A stretch of 37,162 bases of DNA from positions 1 through 37,162 of the forward strand of contig CAYGVJ010000047.1 of assembly GCA_964353255.1 (NCBI GenBank), in the 5' to 3' direction. Within the stretch, counting starts at the first letter, position 1, and each line of letters begins with the position of its first letter. The position numbers and the translations under genes were made by a program. The notes beneath the pieces were generated by a model that was not told where the DNA came from, did no database searches, and saw only the letters and a program-made list of their open reading frames with translations. This DNA is from VFZS01 sp964353255. Lineage in GTDB: Bacteria; Acidobacteriota; Terriglobia; Bryobacterales; Bryobacteraceae. Positions 1 through 7,432 of this stretch are shown piece by piece.

Positions 1-30
1 TTCCACTTCACCATCAACCCCCTCGCCTGA
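1..30 (+). CDS. Possible 3' end of a gene cut by the window edge
   Basis: Frame 1 reads FHFTINPLA and then TGA at 28-30. Every codon ends in C up to the stop, matching the strong GC3 bias of real genes here, so this may be the last codons of a gene that begins outside the window. Nine residues are too few to identify a family. Confidence 0.25.
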   Translation, partial: FHFTINPLA

Positions 31-68
31 ACAGATGGGTTGCTCTGACGCATACAGCAGATCGAGTA

Positions 69-233
69 ATGCCGGCGCCCGCGCGCGCGGCGGCGGAGAT
101 CAGGGTGCGGCTGGAAACCACGAACGGCCTGGCCATTTACGGCGAGGGCCGGGGCCGCTACGGGATCGATCCGACGATTCTGGTCCATACAGCGCGGGAT
201 GTGGAGCGGCCGGCGGGCAGCGGGCCGAAATGA
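69..233 (+). CDS. Small ORF of 54 aa, hypothetical
   Basis: ATG at 69 opens a 54-codon frame ending in TGA at 231-233. It has high GC3 and protein-like composition (for example RVRLETTNGLAIYG and DPTILVHTARDVERP). No clear ribosome binding site precedes it. The frame stays open upstream to the window edge, but codons before 69 lose the GC3 bias, so either this is a short gene or the sequence before it carries a frameshift from the gene ending at 30. I recognise no family, signal peptide or membrane segment. Confidence 0.35.
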   Translation: MPAPARAAAEIRVRLETTNGLAIYGEGRGRYGIDPTILVHTARDVERPAGSGPK

Positions 234-318
234 GCCTGCGTTCTCAGGGCCAAGCGAAAAAACTGCGACCTGAAGGCCCGGCGCGGATTCAAAACAAGTG
301 TGGCTTCACTATGAGGGG

Positions 319-366
319 CCTGAAGGCGGTCCGGGGTCGTCCGGGGACCCCGGCGCGGCCTTCAGG
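319..366. repeat. Inverted repeat with 9-bp arms
   Basis: CCTGAAGGC at 319-327 pairs perfectly with GCCTTCAGG at 358-366. The 30-nt loop is itself G/C-rich with repeated CCGGGG. It lies beyond the stop of the sugar transporter, next to a second tighter hairpin. It may belong to the transcription end of that gene or of a plus-strand gene upstream. Confidence 0.35.
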
Positions 367-371
367 GGTGG

Positions 372-389
372 GGCCCGGCGTGCCGGGCC
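372..389 (-). terminator. Candidate hairpin terminator after the transporter gene
   Basis: GGCCCGGC (372-379) and GCCGGGCC (382-389) form a perfect 8-bp GC stem with a 2-base loop, starting 7 bases beyond the transporter stop codon. No T-tract follows on the minus strand, so it is not a textbook intrinsic terminator; it may act with the repeat at 319-366 or only protect the RNA 3' end. Confidence 0.4.
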
Positions 390-396
390 GGGCGCG

Positions 397-1443
397 TTAC
401 CGGCGCGCGTACAGCGGCGCTATCGACACTATTCCGAGCCCGACTGCGAACAGCAGCAGCATTAGCCCCAGCAGCAACTTGACCCGGACGCTGGCATCCC
501 GGAACTCCCTCCACACCAGCAGGCCCCAGAGCGCGCTGATGAGGGTGGCGCCCTGCCCCATAGCGTAGCTGATGGCCGGCCCGACCGGCACCTCCGGCGT
601 GGCGCTGGCGGCGACGAAATTCGAGATGGTTCCGGTCGCCCAGATGATGCCGCCGGCCAGCCCCAGAAGGTGTTGTTTCCAGGTCCCCTTGAAGTAGTCC
701 AGTATCTCCACGGGCGGCCCCTGGATCGGCAGGTTCATGAAGAACAAGTTGAAGACGAAGGTCGAGACGAAGACGCCCAAGGCGAACACGACGGCAATCG
801 CGTATGGCCCCAGGCCGGTGTCCCCGGCCTTGCCCAGCTCGACCAGCGGGTAGAAGGCCCCCATCAGCAGCCCGCTGGCCAGGCTCAGCAACACCCCTTT
901 CCAGCTCACTTTCGGCACGAGCTTGGCGGTGCGGCCGGCTTTGACTTCTTCCACGGCCTTGGCCCCGGCGTGGATGCGGTAGGCCATGGCGTCAACAACG
1001 ATGGCTACCAGTACGACAGCCACCCCGATGAACAGCAGGTCGGCGTTGCCTTGCGGGTTGATGGCGTAGTTCCACACCACGCCGATGACCAGCGCCAGGC
1101 CGATGCCCACCGGGAACGCCACCGACATCCCGGCCACCGAGATGGCGGCTACCAGAAGCATGTTGGCCAGATTGAAAACCACGCCGCCGGCGAAGCCGTA
1201 GGCCAGATTGCGGCGGCCGGCGCGCATCAGGTCGTCGGTGAACAGGAACCCGTCGAAGCCCAGCGTGCCGAAGGTGTACGCGGCAACGATCGCGGCCAGC
1301 AAGAGGCCGAAGGTGTAGTCGAAGTAGAACAACTCGAAGCGCCACTTGCCTGACAGCTTCTGAGTGTTGGCCCAGGATCCCCAGCAGATCATCGACAGGA
1401 TGGTGATCAGCAGGGTGGTGGTATAGGTGTCCGGGAGGACCAT
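397..1443 (-). CDS. GRP/ureide-permease-like sugar transporter (DMT superfamily)
   Basis: A 348-residue integral membrane protein with about ten hydrophobic segments along its whole length. Near the N-terminus, ICWGSWANTQKL and the FDYTFG stretch resemble the opening of the glucose/ribose porter (GRP) and plant ureide permease families of the drug/metabolite transporter superfamily. Known members move sugars or ureides across the inner membrane; the substrate here cannot be told from sequence. The start is firm: AGGAGG lies 4 bases before the ATG, behind a good sigma-70-like promoter. It is divergent from rmuC and transcribed alone. There is no sugar catabolic operon around it, so its physiological role is open. 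Confidence 0.8.
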   Translation of the reverse strand: MVLPDTYTTTLLITILSMICWGSWANTQKLSGKWRFELFYFDYTFGLLLAAIVAAYTFGTLGFDGFLFTDDLMRAGRRNLAYGFAGGVVFNLANMLLVAAISVAGMSVAFPVGIGLALVIGVVWNYAINPQGNADLLFIGVAVVLVAIVVDAMAYRIHAGAKAVEEVKAGRTAKLVPKVSWKGVLLSLASGLLMGAFYPLVELGKAGDTGLGPYAIAVVFALGVFVSTFVFNLFFMNLPIQGPPVEILDYFKGTWKQHLLGLAGGIIWATGTISNFVAASATPEVPVGPAISYAMGQGATLISALWGLLVWREFRDASVRVKLLLGLMLLLFAVGLGIVSIAPLYARR

Positions 1444-1447
1444 AGGA

Positions 1448-1496
1448 ACCTCCTAAAGCAAAGCCGAGATTACAATGCCGGGCGCACCGAGGTCAA
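1448..1496 (-). promoter_or_regulatory. Sigma-70-like promoter and strong ribosome binding site for the transporter
   Basis: On the minus strand, TTGACC (1491-1496) and TGTAAT (1469-1474) sit 16 bases apart, each matching five of six consensus -35/-10 bases. Transcription would start near 1462, giving a leader of about 18 bases that contains AGGAGG (1448-1453) just before the ATG at 1443. This is the clearest promoter seen in the window. Confidence 0.55.
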
Positions 1497-1515
1497 GCTG
1501 AGGGAAGATTGTCCT

Positions 1516-2748
1516 ATGGACCCGATATGGTACTTTGCCCTCGGCTTGGCAGCCGGGTTGCTGCTGGGGGCGCTGCTGACGTGGCTCTATGCCCGGGCCG
1601 GGCGCCTGGCGCTGGAGCAACGTCTGGAGCAGGAGCGGTGCGGCAGCGAGCAGAAGCTGGCGCTGCTCCAAGAAGCGCAGCAGCGGCTCTCCGATGCCTT
1701 CAAGGCTCTCTCCGCCGACGCCCTCCGCAGCAACAACCAGACCTTCCTCGAACTGGCGCGGGAAACACTCGACCGGTACCAGAGCGGCGCGCGAGACGAT
1801 CTGGAAAGCCGGCAGAAGGCCGTCCAGGAGCTGGTTAAGCCATTGACCGAGTACCTGAAGGACGTGGGCCGGCAGGTGGCTTTGATGTCCGCCGCCGAGG
1901 AGCGCCTGCGGAGCGAGGCGGTCAGCCTGCGCGGCGAAACCGCCAACCTGGTGGCGGCGCTGCGCGCACCCAAGGTGCGCGGGCGGTGGGGCGAAATCCA
2001 GCTCCGGCGCGTGGTCGAGATGGCGGGCATGTTGGAGTACTGCGATTTCCTCGAGCAGGAGTCCGTGGAGACCGAAGAGGGCCGCCAGCGCCCCGACCTG
2101 GTAGTGAAGCTTCCCAACGACAAGCGCGTGGTGGTGGACGCGAAGGTCTCCTTACAGGCCTACCTGGAGGCTGTGGAGGCGACCGAGGAAACGCTCAAGG
2201 CCGAAAAGCTCAAGGAGCACGCGCGCCAGATCCGGACGCACCTGGCCCGCTTGAGCGGCAAGGCGTATTGGGAGCAGTTTGACTCGACGCCCGAGTTTGT
2301 GGTGATGTTCCTGCCGGGCGAAGTCTTCTTCAGCGCGGCGCTGGAGCAGGATCCGGGGCTGATCGAGTTCGGAGTCGAGCGGCGCGTGCTGCTGGCCACG
2401 CCCACGACTCTGATCGCGTTGCTGCGGGCGGTGGCCTACGGCTGGAAGCAGGAGCGGCTCGCCCAGAACGCCCAGGTCATCAGCGAGCTGGGCAGGGCGC
2501 TCTACGACCGGCTGCGCACTTTTGCCGAGCATTTCCAGGAGCTGCGGCGCTCGCTGGACGGGGCGGTCGAAGCCTACAACAAGGCGGTGGGTTCGCTGGA
2601 GGCGCGGGTACTGCCCGGCGCCCGTCGCTTCAAGGAGCTGGGCGCGGGGGCGGGAAAAGAGATCGAGACGCTGGAGGCCGTAGACCGCGCGACGCGCGAG
2701 CTACAAGCCCCGGATCTGGAGGCCGGGCCCCCGGCGAGCACAGGCTGA
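1516..2748 (+). CDS. rmuC: RmuC family DNA recombination/repair protein
   Basis: A 410-residue protein with the RmuC layout: one N-terminal membrane anchor (about residues 4-26, Ala/Leu/Gly-rich), a charged coiled coil (about 30-150), then the conserved RmuC domain with its PD-(D/E)XK-like core. Visible landmarks are RGRWGEIQLRRVVEMAGM, RPDLVVKLPNDKRVVVDAK and LLATPTTLIALLRAVAYGW. E. coli RmuC limits inversions at short inverted repeats and is presumed to be a nuclease; that role is transferred by family only. The ATG at 1516 is preceded by a weak GAGGGA. The gene is divergent from the transporter and convergent with the cyclophilin gene (35-bp gap). Confidence 0.9.
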   Translation: MDPIWYFALGLAAGLLLGALLTWLYARAGRLALEQRLEQERCGSEQKLALLQEAQQRLSDAFKALSADALRSNNQTFLELARETLDRYQSGARDDLESRQKAVQELVKPLTEYLKDVGRQVALMSAAEERLRSEAVSLRGETANLVAALRAPKVRGRWGEIQLRRVVEMAGMLEYCDFLEQESVETEEGRQRPDLVVKLPNDKRVVVDAKVSLQAYLEAVEATEETLKAEKLKEHARQIRTHLARLSGKAYWEQFDSTPEFVVMFLPGEVFFSAALEQDPGLIEFGVERRVLLATPTTLIALLRAVAYGWKQERLAQNAQVISELGRALYDRLRTFAEHFQELRRSLDGAVEAYNKAVGSLEARVLPGARRFKELGAGAGKEIETLEAVDRATRELQAPDLEAGPPASTG

Positions 2749-2783
2749 GTGTCTGTGCCGCTGAATGCGTCAGGCTTGCTGGT

Positions 2784-3431
2784 TCACTTCTTGGGCGCGG
2801 GCGGCGCCAGCACGTCGTCGGGCGGACCGGGGCCCTCACGCTGGAACGTGATGCTCTGGATCACGACCGGGGTACGCGGCAGATCGTTCGAGTCCCGCGG
2901 CGTCCGCGCAATCTTCGATACCACGTTCTGGCCCTCGACCACCTGGCCGAAGATGGTGTGCAGCCCGTTCAGGTGCGTGGTAGGCGTCTCGGTGATGAAA
3001 AACTGGCAACTGCCGGTGTTGGGCCCGGCGTTGGCCATGGCCAGACGTCCCGGGGTGCTGAACTTGAGCGAGGGGTGGAACTCGTCTTTGATCGCCCGGG
3101 CACCGCCGGTGCCGTTCCCCAGCGGGTCGCCTCCCTGGATCATGAATCCCGGGATGACACGGTGGAAGGTCAGGCCGTTGTAGAGCGGCCGCGTGACCAT
3201 CTGTCCGGTCTTGGGGTCTGGCCAGGCCTTGCGGCCCAGGGCCAGGTCAACGAAGTTCTTTACCGTGATGGGCGACTCCTGCTCGTACAGCTTGAGCACG
3301 ATGGTTCCCAGGCTGGTGGTCATAGTGGCATAGAGGCCGGGTTCGCGCGCCGCGGCCTGGCCTGCGGGGATGTACGCCGCCAGGACCAGGGCCGCGAGGC
3401 CCAGTGCAAACAAGCTCAGATAGGTTCTCAT
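2784..3431 (-). CDS. Cyclophilin-type peptidyl-prolyl cis-trans isomerase, exported
   Basis: A 215-residue protein with a Sec-type signal peptide (residues 1 to about 27, MRTYLSLFALGLAALVLAAY then Ala-rich) followed by a complete cyclophilin domain. Diagnostic segments are FHRVIPGFMIQGGDPLGNG, with the catalytic Arg in the FHRV motif, SCQFFITETPTTHLNGLHT, and IFGQVVEG. Cyclophilins catalyse X-Pro cis/trans isomerisation during folding; the signal peptide puts this one in the periplasm or outer envelope. A short Pro/Ala/Lys tail ends the protein. Its start lies only 30 bp from the divergent nucleotidase start, so at least one of the two promoters must overlap the other gene. Confidence 0.9.
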   Translation of the reverse strand: MRTYLSLFALGLAALVLAAYIPAGQAAAREPGLYATMTTSLGTIVLKLYEQESPITVKNFVDLALGRKAWPDPKTGQMVTRPLYNGLTFHRVIPGFMIQGGDPLGNGTGGARAIKDEFHPSLKFSTPGRLAMANAGPNTGSCQFFITETPTTHLNGLHTIFGQVVEGQNVVSKIARTPRDSNDLPRTPVVIQSITFQREGPGPPDDVLAPPAPKK

Positions 3432-3461
3432 GCTGCCAGTTTATACTCAAAGCTCCGCGGC

Positions 3462-5129
3462 ATGCATAGCTGGCGACTCATTCTGGCCCTCGCGGCGGCG
3501 GGCAGCGTCTCATGGACGCGCGACGTCGCGGTCACCTTGCTGGCCACCACCGACCTGCACGGGAACCTCTACCCGATCGACTACTACACCGGCGAGCCGG
3601 TGGATCGGGGTCTGGCCAAGATCGCCAGCCTGGTGGAGACGGTGCGCCGCGAGAACCCCAACACCCTGCTGATGGATTGCGGCGACACGATTCAGGGGAC
3701 GCCGCTGGAGTCCCTCTACCAGCACTATGTGATCACGGGCCGCCTGCCGCTGAGCCTGCGTTTCTCCGGGGAACCGCTCCGGGGCGATCCGATGATGCGG
3801 GCCATGAACCGGCTGGGTTACCGGGCCATGGTGCTGGGCAATCATGAGTTCAACTTCGGTCTGAAGAGCATCGAGCGGGCGCGGGCCGACGCGCAGTTCC
3901 CGTGGCTCTCGGCGAACACGGCGGTGACGCCGGGGGCGAAGGTGAAGCCGTTCGAGCCGTACATCGTCGAGACACTGGACGGGGTGAAGGTAGCGGTGGT
4001 GGGGCTGACCACGCCGGACATTCCCCAGTGGGAGCAGCCGGCCCACTACCGGGGCTACCGTTTCCTGCCGCTGGCGGAGTCCGGGCGCGCGGCCCTCTCC
4101 GAGCTGCGGCGAAAGCACCGGCCTGACCTGGTCGTGCTGGCGGTGCACGACGAGGTGGACGACAAGCTGGCGGCGGCTTTCCCCGGCGTGGACGCCATCG
4201 TCTTCGGGCACACGCATCAGCAGGTAGCGGGCCGGCGTGTCGGCGACGTGCTGGTAGTGCAGCCCAAGAACTGGGGCGTTTCGCTGGCCCGGCTGGACTT
4301 CCTGCTGGCGGGCGCGCCGGGCGACTGGAAGGTGGCCGAGAAGCGCAGCCGGCTGGTTCGCGTCACTGAGAAGACGCCGGCGGAGGAGGCGATCCTGCGC
4401 CTGGCGCAGCCCTATCACGAGGTGACCAAGCGTTACCTGACCAAGCCGGTGGCCGAGGCGCCGGCGGCTATGGACAGCCGCCTGGGCCGGGTGATGGATT
4501 CGCCGCTGGTGGACGCGATCCATCAAGTGCAGTTGTACTACGCCAAGGCCGACGTCTCCTTCACGGCGCTGTTCAACACGCGAGTGACCGTGCCCAAGGG
4601 GCCGGTGACGATCCGGCAGATTGCGGCGCTCTACATTTATGAGAACGAGCTGTACGCCGTGGAAGGCACCGGCCGCATGGTCAGAGAGGCGCTGGAGAAC
4701 GCGGCGCGCTTCTTCCGTTCCTGCCCGGATGAGGCCTGCTCGCACGGGCCGCTTATGAACCGCGCCATTCCGGGTTTCAACTACGACATGGCGGAGGGTG
4801 TGGCCTACGAGATCGACCTTCGCCGGCCCGCGGGACAGCGCGTCGTGAACCTGTGCTGGAAGGGGCGACCGCTAAAGCTGGAGCAGAGGCTGCGCCTCGC
4901 GGTAAACAACTACCGGGCGGGGGGCAGCGGAGGCTACGGCATGTTCCGCGACGCGAAGGTCCTGTGGCGCTCTTCAGAGGACATTCGCAGCCTGGTCATT
5001 TCCTATTACATGGCGCGCAAGAAGCTGCCCGCGAAGGCGGACGACAACTGGCGGATCGTGCCGGAGGCGGCGCGGAAGATACTGGAGGCTGAGACCCTGG
5101 GGGAGGGCGAGCGCGGCCCGGCTCAGTGA
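3462..5129 (+). CDS. Secreted 5'-nucleotidase / 2',3'-cyclic phosphodiesterase family protein
   Basis: A 555-residue member of the metallophosphoesterase 5'-nucleotidase family. A short signal peptide (MHSWRLILALAAAG) leads into the two-metal site: TTDLHGNLY (DxH), MDCGDTIQGTP, VLGNHEFNFG and FGHTHQQV. The C-terminal 5'-nucleotidase substrate domain is present, ending with NNYRAGGSGGYGMF. Family members hydrolyse nucleotides or cyclic nucleotides in the periplasm to scavenge phosphate and nucleosides. The frame is open far upstream of 3462, but that part is antisense to the cyclophilin gene; the ATG at 3462 gives the signal peptide and is preferred even though no good ribosome binding site is visible. 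Its 3' end overlaps the convergent fucose synthase gene by 7 bp. Confidence 0.88.
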   Translation: MHSWRLILALAAAGSVSWTRDVAVTLLATTDLHGNLYPIDYYTGEPVDRGLAKIASLVETVRRENPNTLLMDCGDTIQGTPLESLYQHYVITGRLPLSLRFSGEPLRGDPMMRAMNRLGYRAMVLGNHEFNFGLKSIERARADAQFPWLSANTAVTPGAKVKPFEPYIVETLDGVKVAVVGLTTPDIPQWEQPAHYRGYRFLPLAESGRAALSELRRKHRPDLVVLAVHDEVDDKLAAAFPGVDAIVFGHTHQQVAGRRVGDVLVVQPKNWGVSLARLDFLLAGAPGDWKVAEKRSRLVRVTEKTPAEEAILRLAQPYHEVTKRYLTKPVAEAPAAMDSRLGRVMDSPLVDAIHQVQLYYAKADVSFTALFNTRVTVPKGPVTIRQIAALYIYENELYAVEGTGRMVREALENAARFFRSCPDEACSHGPLMNRAIPGFNYDMAEGVAYEIDLRRPAGQRVVNLCWKGRPLKLEQRLRLAVNNYRAGGSGGYGMFRDAKVLWRSSEDIRSLVISYYMARKKLPAKADDNWRIVPEAARKILEAETLGEGERGPAQ

Positions 5130-6058
5130 GCGGCGGCGCGGCTGAGGTACCACTGGTAGGTGCGTTGGAGACCTTCCCGCAAGCTGATCTGCGGGCGCCA
5201 GCCCAGCCCGTGAAGACGCGAGACGTCGAGCAGCTTGCGAAGGGCGCCGTCGGGCTTCGAGGAGTCGAAGCGGATCTCGCCGGAATAGCCGACAACTTCG
5301 CCGACCAGCTCGGCCAGCTCGGCGATGCTCACATCCTCGCCCGTGCCCACATTGATGATTTCCCCGGAATCGTAGTTCCGCATCAGGAACAGCGCCGCGG
5401 CGGCCAGGTCGTCCACGTACAGGAGCTCGCGCCGCGGCTGGCCGGTTCCCCAGACCGTCACGGCCGGCGCCCGGTTGAGCCGGGCTTCATGGAACTTGCG
5501 CAGCAGAGCGGGCACGACGTGCGAGTCCTGAGGGTCGAAGTTGTCGTGGGGCCCGTAAAGGTTGGTAGGCATCAGGCAGATGGCGTTGAAGCCGTGCTGG
5601 CGGCGGTAAGCCTGCGCCATGCGTAGGCCGGCGATCTTGGCCACCGCGTAAGGCTCGTTCGTGGGCTCCAGCGGTCCGGTCAGCAGGCAGTCCTCGCGCA
5701 TGGGTTGCGGCGCCAGCTTGGGGTAGATGCAGGAGGAGCCCAGGAAAAGCAGCTTCTTGACGCCGCTGCGCCAGGCCGAGTCGATCACGTTGGCCTCGAT
5801 AAGCAGGTTGTCGCGGATGAAATCGGCGGGGTACGTCATGTTGGCCAGAATGCCGCCCACGCGGGCGGCGGCCAGAAAGACGTATTCGGGCCGGCACTCG
5901 GCAAAGAAGCGGCGGGTGGCGGCCTGGTCGGTGAGGTCGAGTTCCTCGAGTTCCCGGGTCAGCAGGCTGGCGAAACCCTCGGCGGTGAGCGCCCTCATCA
6001 GCGCCGACCCGACCAGCCCGGTGTGCCCGGCAACGTAGATGACGGAGGCGTGGTTCAT
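5123..6058 (-). CDS. fcl: GDP-L-fucose synthase
   Basis: A 311-residue extended SDR of normal family length. It carries the NADP-binding motif GHTGLVGSAL near the N-terminus, the family signature GSSCIYPKLAPQPM, the catalytic YxxxK in NEPYAVAK, and RELLYVDDLA. The enzyme epimerises and reduces GDP-4-keto-6-deoxy-D-mannose to GDP-L-fucose in the cytoplasm. GDP-mannose 4,6-dehydratase (Gmd), which supplies its substrate, is not in this window. The gene lies on the same strand as the polysaccharide locus but is separated from it by a long gene-poor stretch, so it may be a detached member of the sugar-nucleotide supply. Confidence 0.92.
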   Translation of the reverse strand: MNHASVIYVAGHTGLVGSALMRALTAEGFASLLTRELEELDLTDQAATRRFFAECRPEYVFLAAARVGGILANMTYPADFIRDNLLIEANVIDSAWRSGVKKLLFLGSSCIYPKLAPQPMREDCLLTGPLEPTNEPYAVAKIAGLRMAQAYRRQHGFNAICLMPTNLYGPHDNFDPQDSHVVPALLRKFHEARLNRAPAVTVWGTGQPRRELLYVDDLAAAALFLMRNYDSGEIINVGTGEDVSIAELAELVGEVVGYSGEIRFDSSKPDGALRKLLDVSRLHGLGWRPQISLREGLQRTYQWYLSRAAAH

Positions 6059-6107
6059 GTGGCCCTCGCCAGAAGCAGTGCAGAAGCTGGGAGACAGGCA
6101 AGAATGC

Positions 6108-6266
6108 CTATTCTACCTCCGCCCAGTCGTTGGGGGCGTGGTTGGCGAACAGACCGGGATCGAACAGGGCGTAGGCGGGATAGACGACGGGCCAGCGGTA
6201 GGGGATCCAGATGGTGAGGATGCCGAAGAAGAGGAGGGTGGTGAGGGCGGCGGCGGAGAACTTCAT
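6108..6266 (-). CDS. Small membrane protein, 52 aa, hypothetical
   Basis: From the ATG at 6266 the frame gives MKFSAAALTTLLFFGILTIW, one hydrophobic segment, followed by a mostly extra-membrane tail (YRWPVVYPAYALFDPGLF, then HAPNDWAEVE). The composition is protein-like, but no Shine-Dalgarno motif is visible upstream. It could be a small inner-membrane protein or the C-terminal remnant of a larger one. It lies 49 bp upstream of the fucose synthase start on the same strand, so the two could be co-transcribed. I do not recognise a family. Confidence 0.4.
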   Translation of the reverse strand: MKFSAAALTTLLFFGILTIWIPYRWPVVYPAYALFDPGLFANHAPNDWAEVE

Positions 6267-6337
6267 CCAGGGGGATGGTAGCACGAGGGAATGGGTAGAG
6301 ACACTACGGCGCTGGGAGGTGAAGATAGACATCGTCA

Positions 6338-6372
6338 CCGTCGGGTATCCAACGCCGGCAGATACCCGACGG
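6338..6372. repeat. Long perfect hairpin, 12-bp stem
   Basis: CCGTCGGGTATC (6338-6349) is followed after 11 bases by its exact reverse complement GATACCCGACGG (6361-6372). There is no T-tract on either strand. It could end minus-strand transcription leaving the polysaccharide operon before the small ORF and fcl, or it could be a protein-binding palindrome. Confidence 0.55.
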
Positions 6373-6777
6373 GGTGTGAAAGTATGGCTGGCGGCTTTAA
6401 CGGGCCAACCCGGGAGAAGGGACCCAGCCGGCTCTTATCCCACGCCATGCACAGCGGGTTCGAGCGACCTTCAAGCCAGGTCCTGCACCGAACGAATTGA
6501 CTGAGCGACGACCAACCATCTCTGCTTTAGGAATCGATTCCTTCGTGTCCCGCGCTTCTCCTCCTGTTTTCGGCGCGGCAAGCCTTCTTTCACCCAGTGC
6601 TCACGATCGCGCTGCGTCGCTTCGCACGGAGGGGCCACGTAGGCCCAGGCTCCTAAACCGAGCTGGACGGCCTGGCCCCAGGATCCTGAAGGCGCAGAAA
6701 CACCAAGACGACGATGACGGTTCCGGAAACCGCTGCGCATCAGGGCCGCCCTGGTTAGGGGCGACCATCTGATTCGA

Positions 6778-6876
6778 GGGCAGTGGGTGGTGGGATGTGG
6801 GGCGTGGGGAGTGGGGTGGAAGTGGTTGAAAAGGAAGGAAACAAAAGTTGGGGGGAAGGGCGAGTGGGGGTGCGGG
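6778..6876 (+). other. Two G-run blocks able to form G-quadruplexes
   Basis: Block one has six runs of three or four G at 6778-6780, 6785-6787, 6792-6794, 6799-6802, 6806-6809 and 6813-6816, with loops of 3-4 bases. Block two has runs at 6850-6855, 6858-6860, 6866-6870 and 6874-6876. Both fit the usual G3+N1-7 pattern on the plus strand. They lie directly before the tandem repeats. Confidence 0.5.
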
Positions 6877-6897
6877 AGGCGATTGAGCTGGGAGGGG

Positions 6898-7025
6898 TTC
6901 TCGCGGAGCACGCCCGAAACGGGCAAGCGCCGGGCGCAGGGGGTTAACAAAACAATAGGGCTTCTCGCGGAGCACGCCCGAAACGGGCAAGCGCCGGGCG
7001 CAGGGGGTTAATAAGACAAGAGGGT
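6898..7025. repeat. Two tandem 64-bp repeats with an internal hairpin
   Basis: The unit starting TTCTCGCGGAGCACGCCC at 6898 recurs at 6962, nearly identical for its full 64 bases, with differences only near the 3' end (GTTAACAAAACAAT versus GTTAATAAGACAAG). Each unit holds GCCCG-AAA-CGGGC (6912-6924 and 6976-6988) and a GCGCC/GGCGC element. A diverged third copy begins at 7025 (TTCTCGCAGAGG) and merges into the second repeat family. The stop codon of the zinc-ribbon gene lies inside the second unit. Confidence 0.85.
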
Positions 7026-7409
7026 TCTCGCAGAGGGCGCAGAGGGGCGCGGAGAAGAGAGGGCGTCCTCGGTAGGAGAGGAGGCGGTGTGCCAGACGCT
7101 CAGCCAGGTTATGAGGGCGAGGATGAGGGCGATGCCCGTGACTACCAGACCCAAAAGAGCCAGCTTGCGGAAGAATCTATGGGCATCCTGCACGAAGATG
7201 ACGGAGCCGCCCAGGCGGGTAAAACGGAGGTTGCAGGAGTAGCACCGCCTGATTTTGAAACCCAGGAGAGACAGGGCGCGCCCGGTGAAACCCTGCCGGC
7301 GGGAGCGGTGGACGACGGTGGAACCGCAGCGCGGGCAAGGACGCCTGGGGCGAGCGGAAGCAGGCGGTTCAGACGGGGGCACGGCCGAGGGTGCGGGAAG
7401 AGGGTTCAC
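7008..7409 (-). CDS. Zinc-ribbon membrane protein, hypothetical
   Basis: A protein of about 133 residues, the last gene of the minus-strand run. It has a CPRC...CYSC zinc ribbon (CxxC, 27 residues, CxxC; about residues 25-60), followed by one transmembrane helix (LALLGLVVTGIALILALITW). Function is unknown; it could sense or scaffold at the inner membrane. The start at 7409 is GTG without a visible ribosome binding site, and the Pro/Ala-rich first 20 residues may not be translated. The C-terminus (from about SSPRPSAPSARTLLSY) is encoded by repeat sequence, and the stop falls inside a 64-bp repeat, so the original stop has probably been lost. It lies 61 bp downstream of the CapD/PglF-like gene. 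Confidence 0.6.
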   Translation of the reverse strand: MNPLPAPSAVPPSEPPASARPRRPCPRCGSTVVHRSRRQGFTGRALSLLGFKIRRCYSCNLRFTRLGGSVIFVQDAHRFFRKLALLGLVVTGIALILALITWLSVWHTASSPTEDALSSPRPSAPSARTLLSY

Positions 7410-7432
7410 GGAGAGGGTTCAGGAAATAGAAT

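Larger units (their letters stand above)
6267..6897. other. Gene-poor stretch without a convincing CDS
   Basis: Several open frames cross this stretch on both strands, but none shows the GC3 bias, start signals or family motifs of the surrounding genes. It contains a long hairpin (6338-6372), a 14-bp palindrome AGGAATCGATTCCT (6529-6542) and a strongly strand-asymmetric G-rich tract from about 6778 onward. It may hold a decayed gene or mobile element, but I recognise no transposase motif or terminal inverted repeats. Confidence 0.5.

Noticed and set aside
2958..3461. N-terminal extension of the 5'-nucleotidase
   Set aside because: The frame is open but antisense to the cyclophilin gene; the signal peptide begins at the ATG at 3462.
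3510..4745. Minus-strand open frame of 411 codons
   Set aside because: Antisense to the 5'-nucleotidase gene, which has every metal-binding motif; the shadow frame has the typical Arg/His/Gln bias.
6471..6950. Minus-strand frame of 159 codons as a decayed transposase
   Set aside because: It is basic and somewhat protein-like at its end, but no DDE motif, zinc finger or terminal inverted repeats could be identified.
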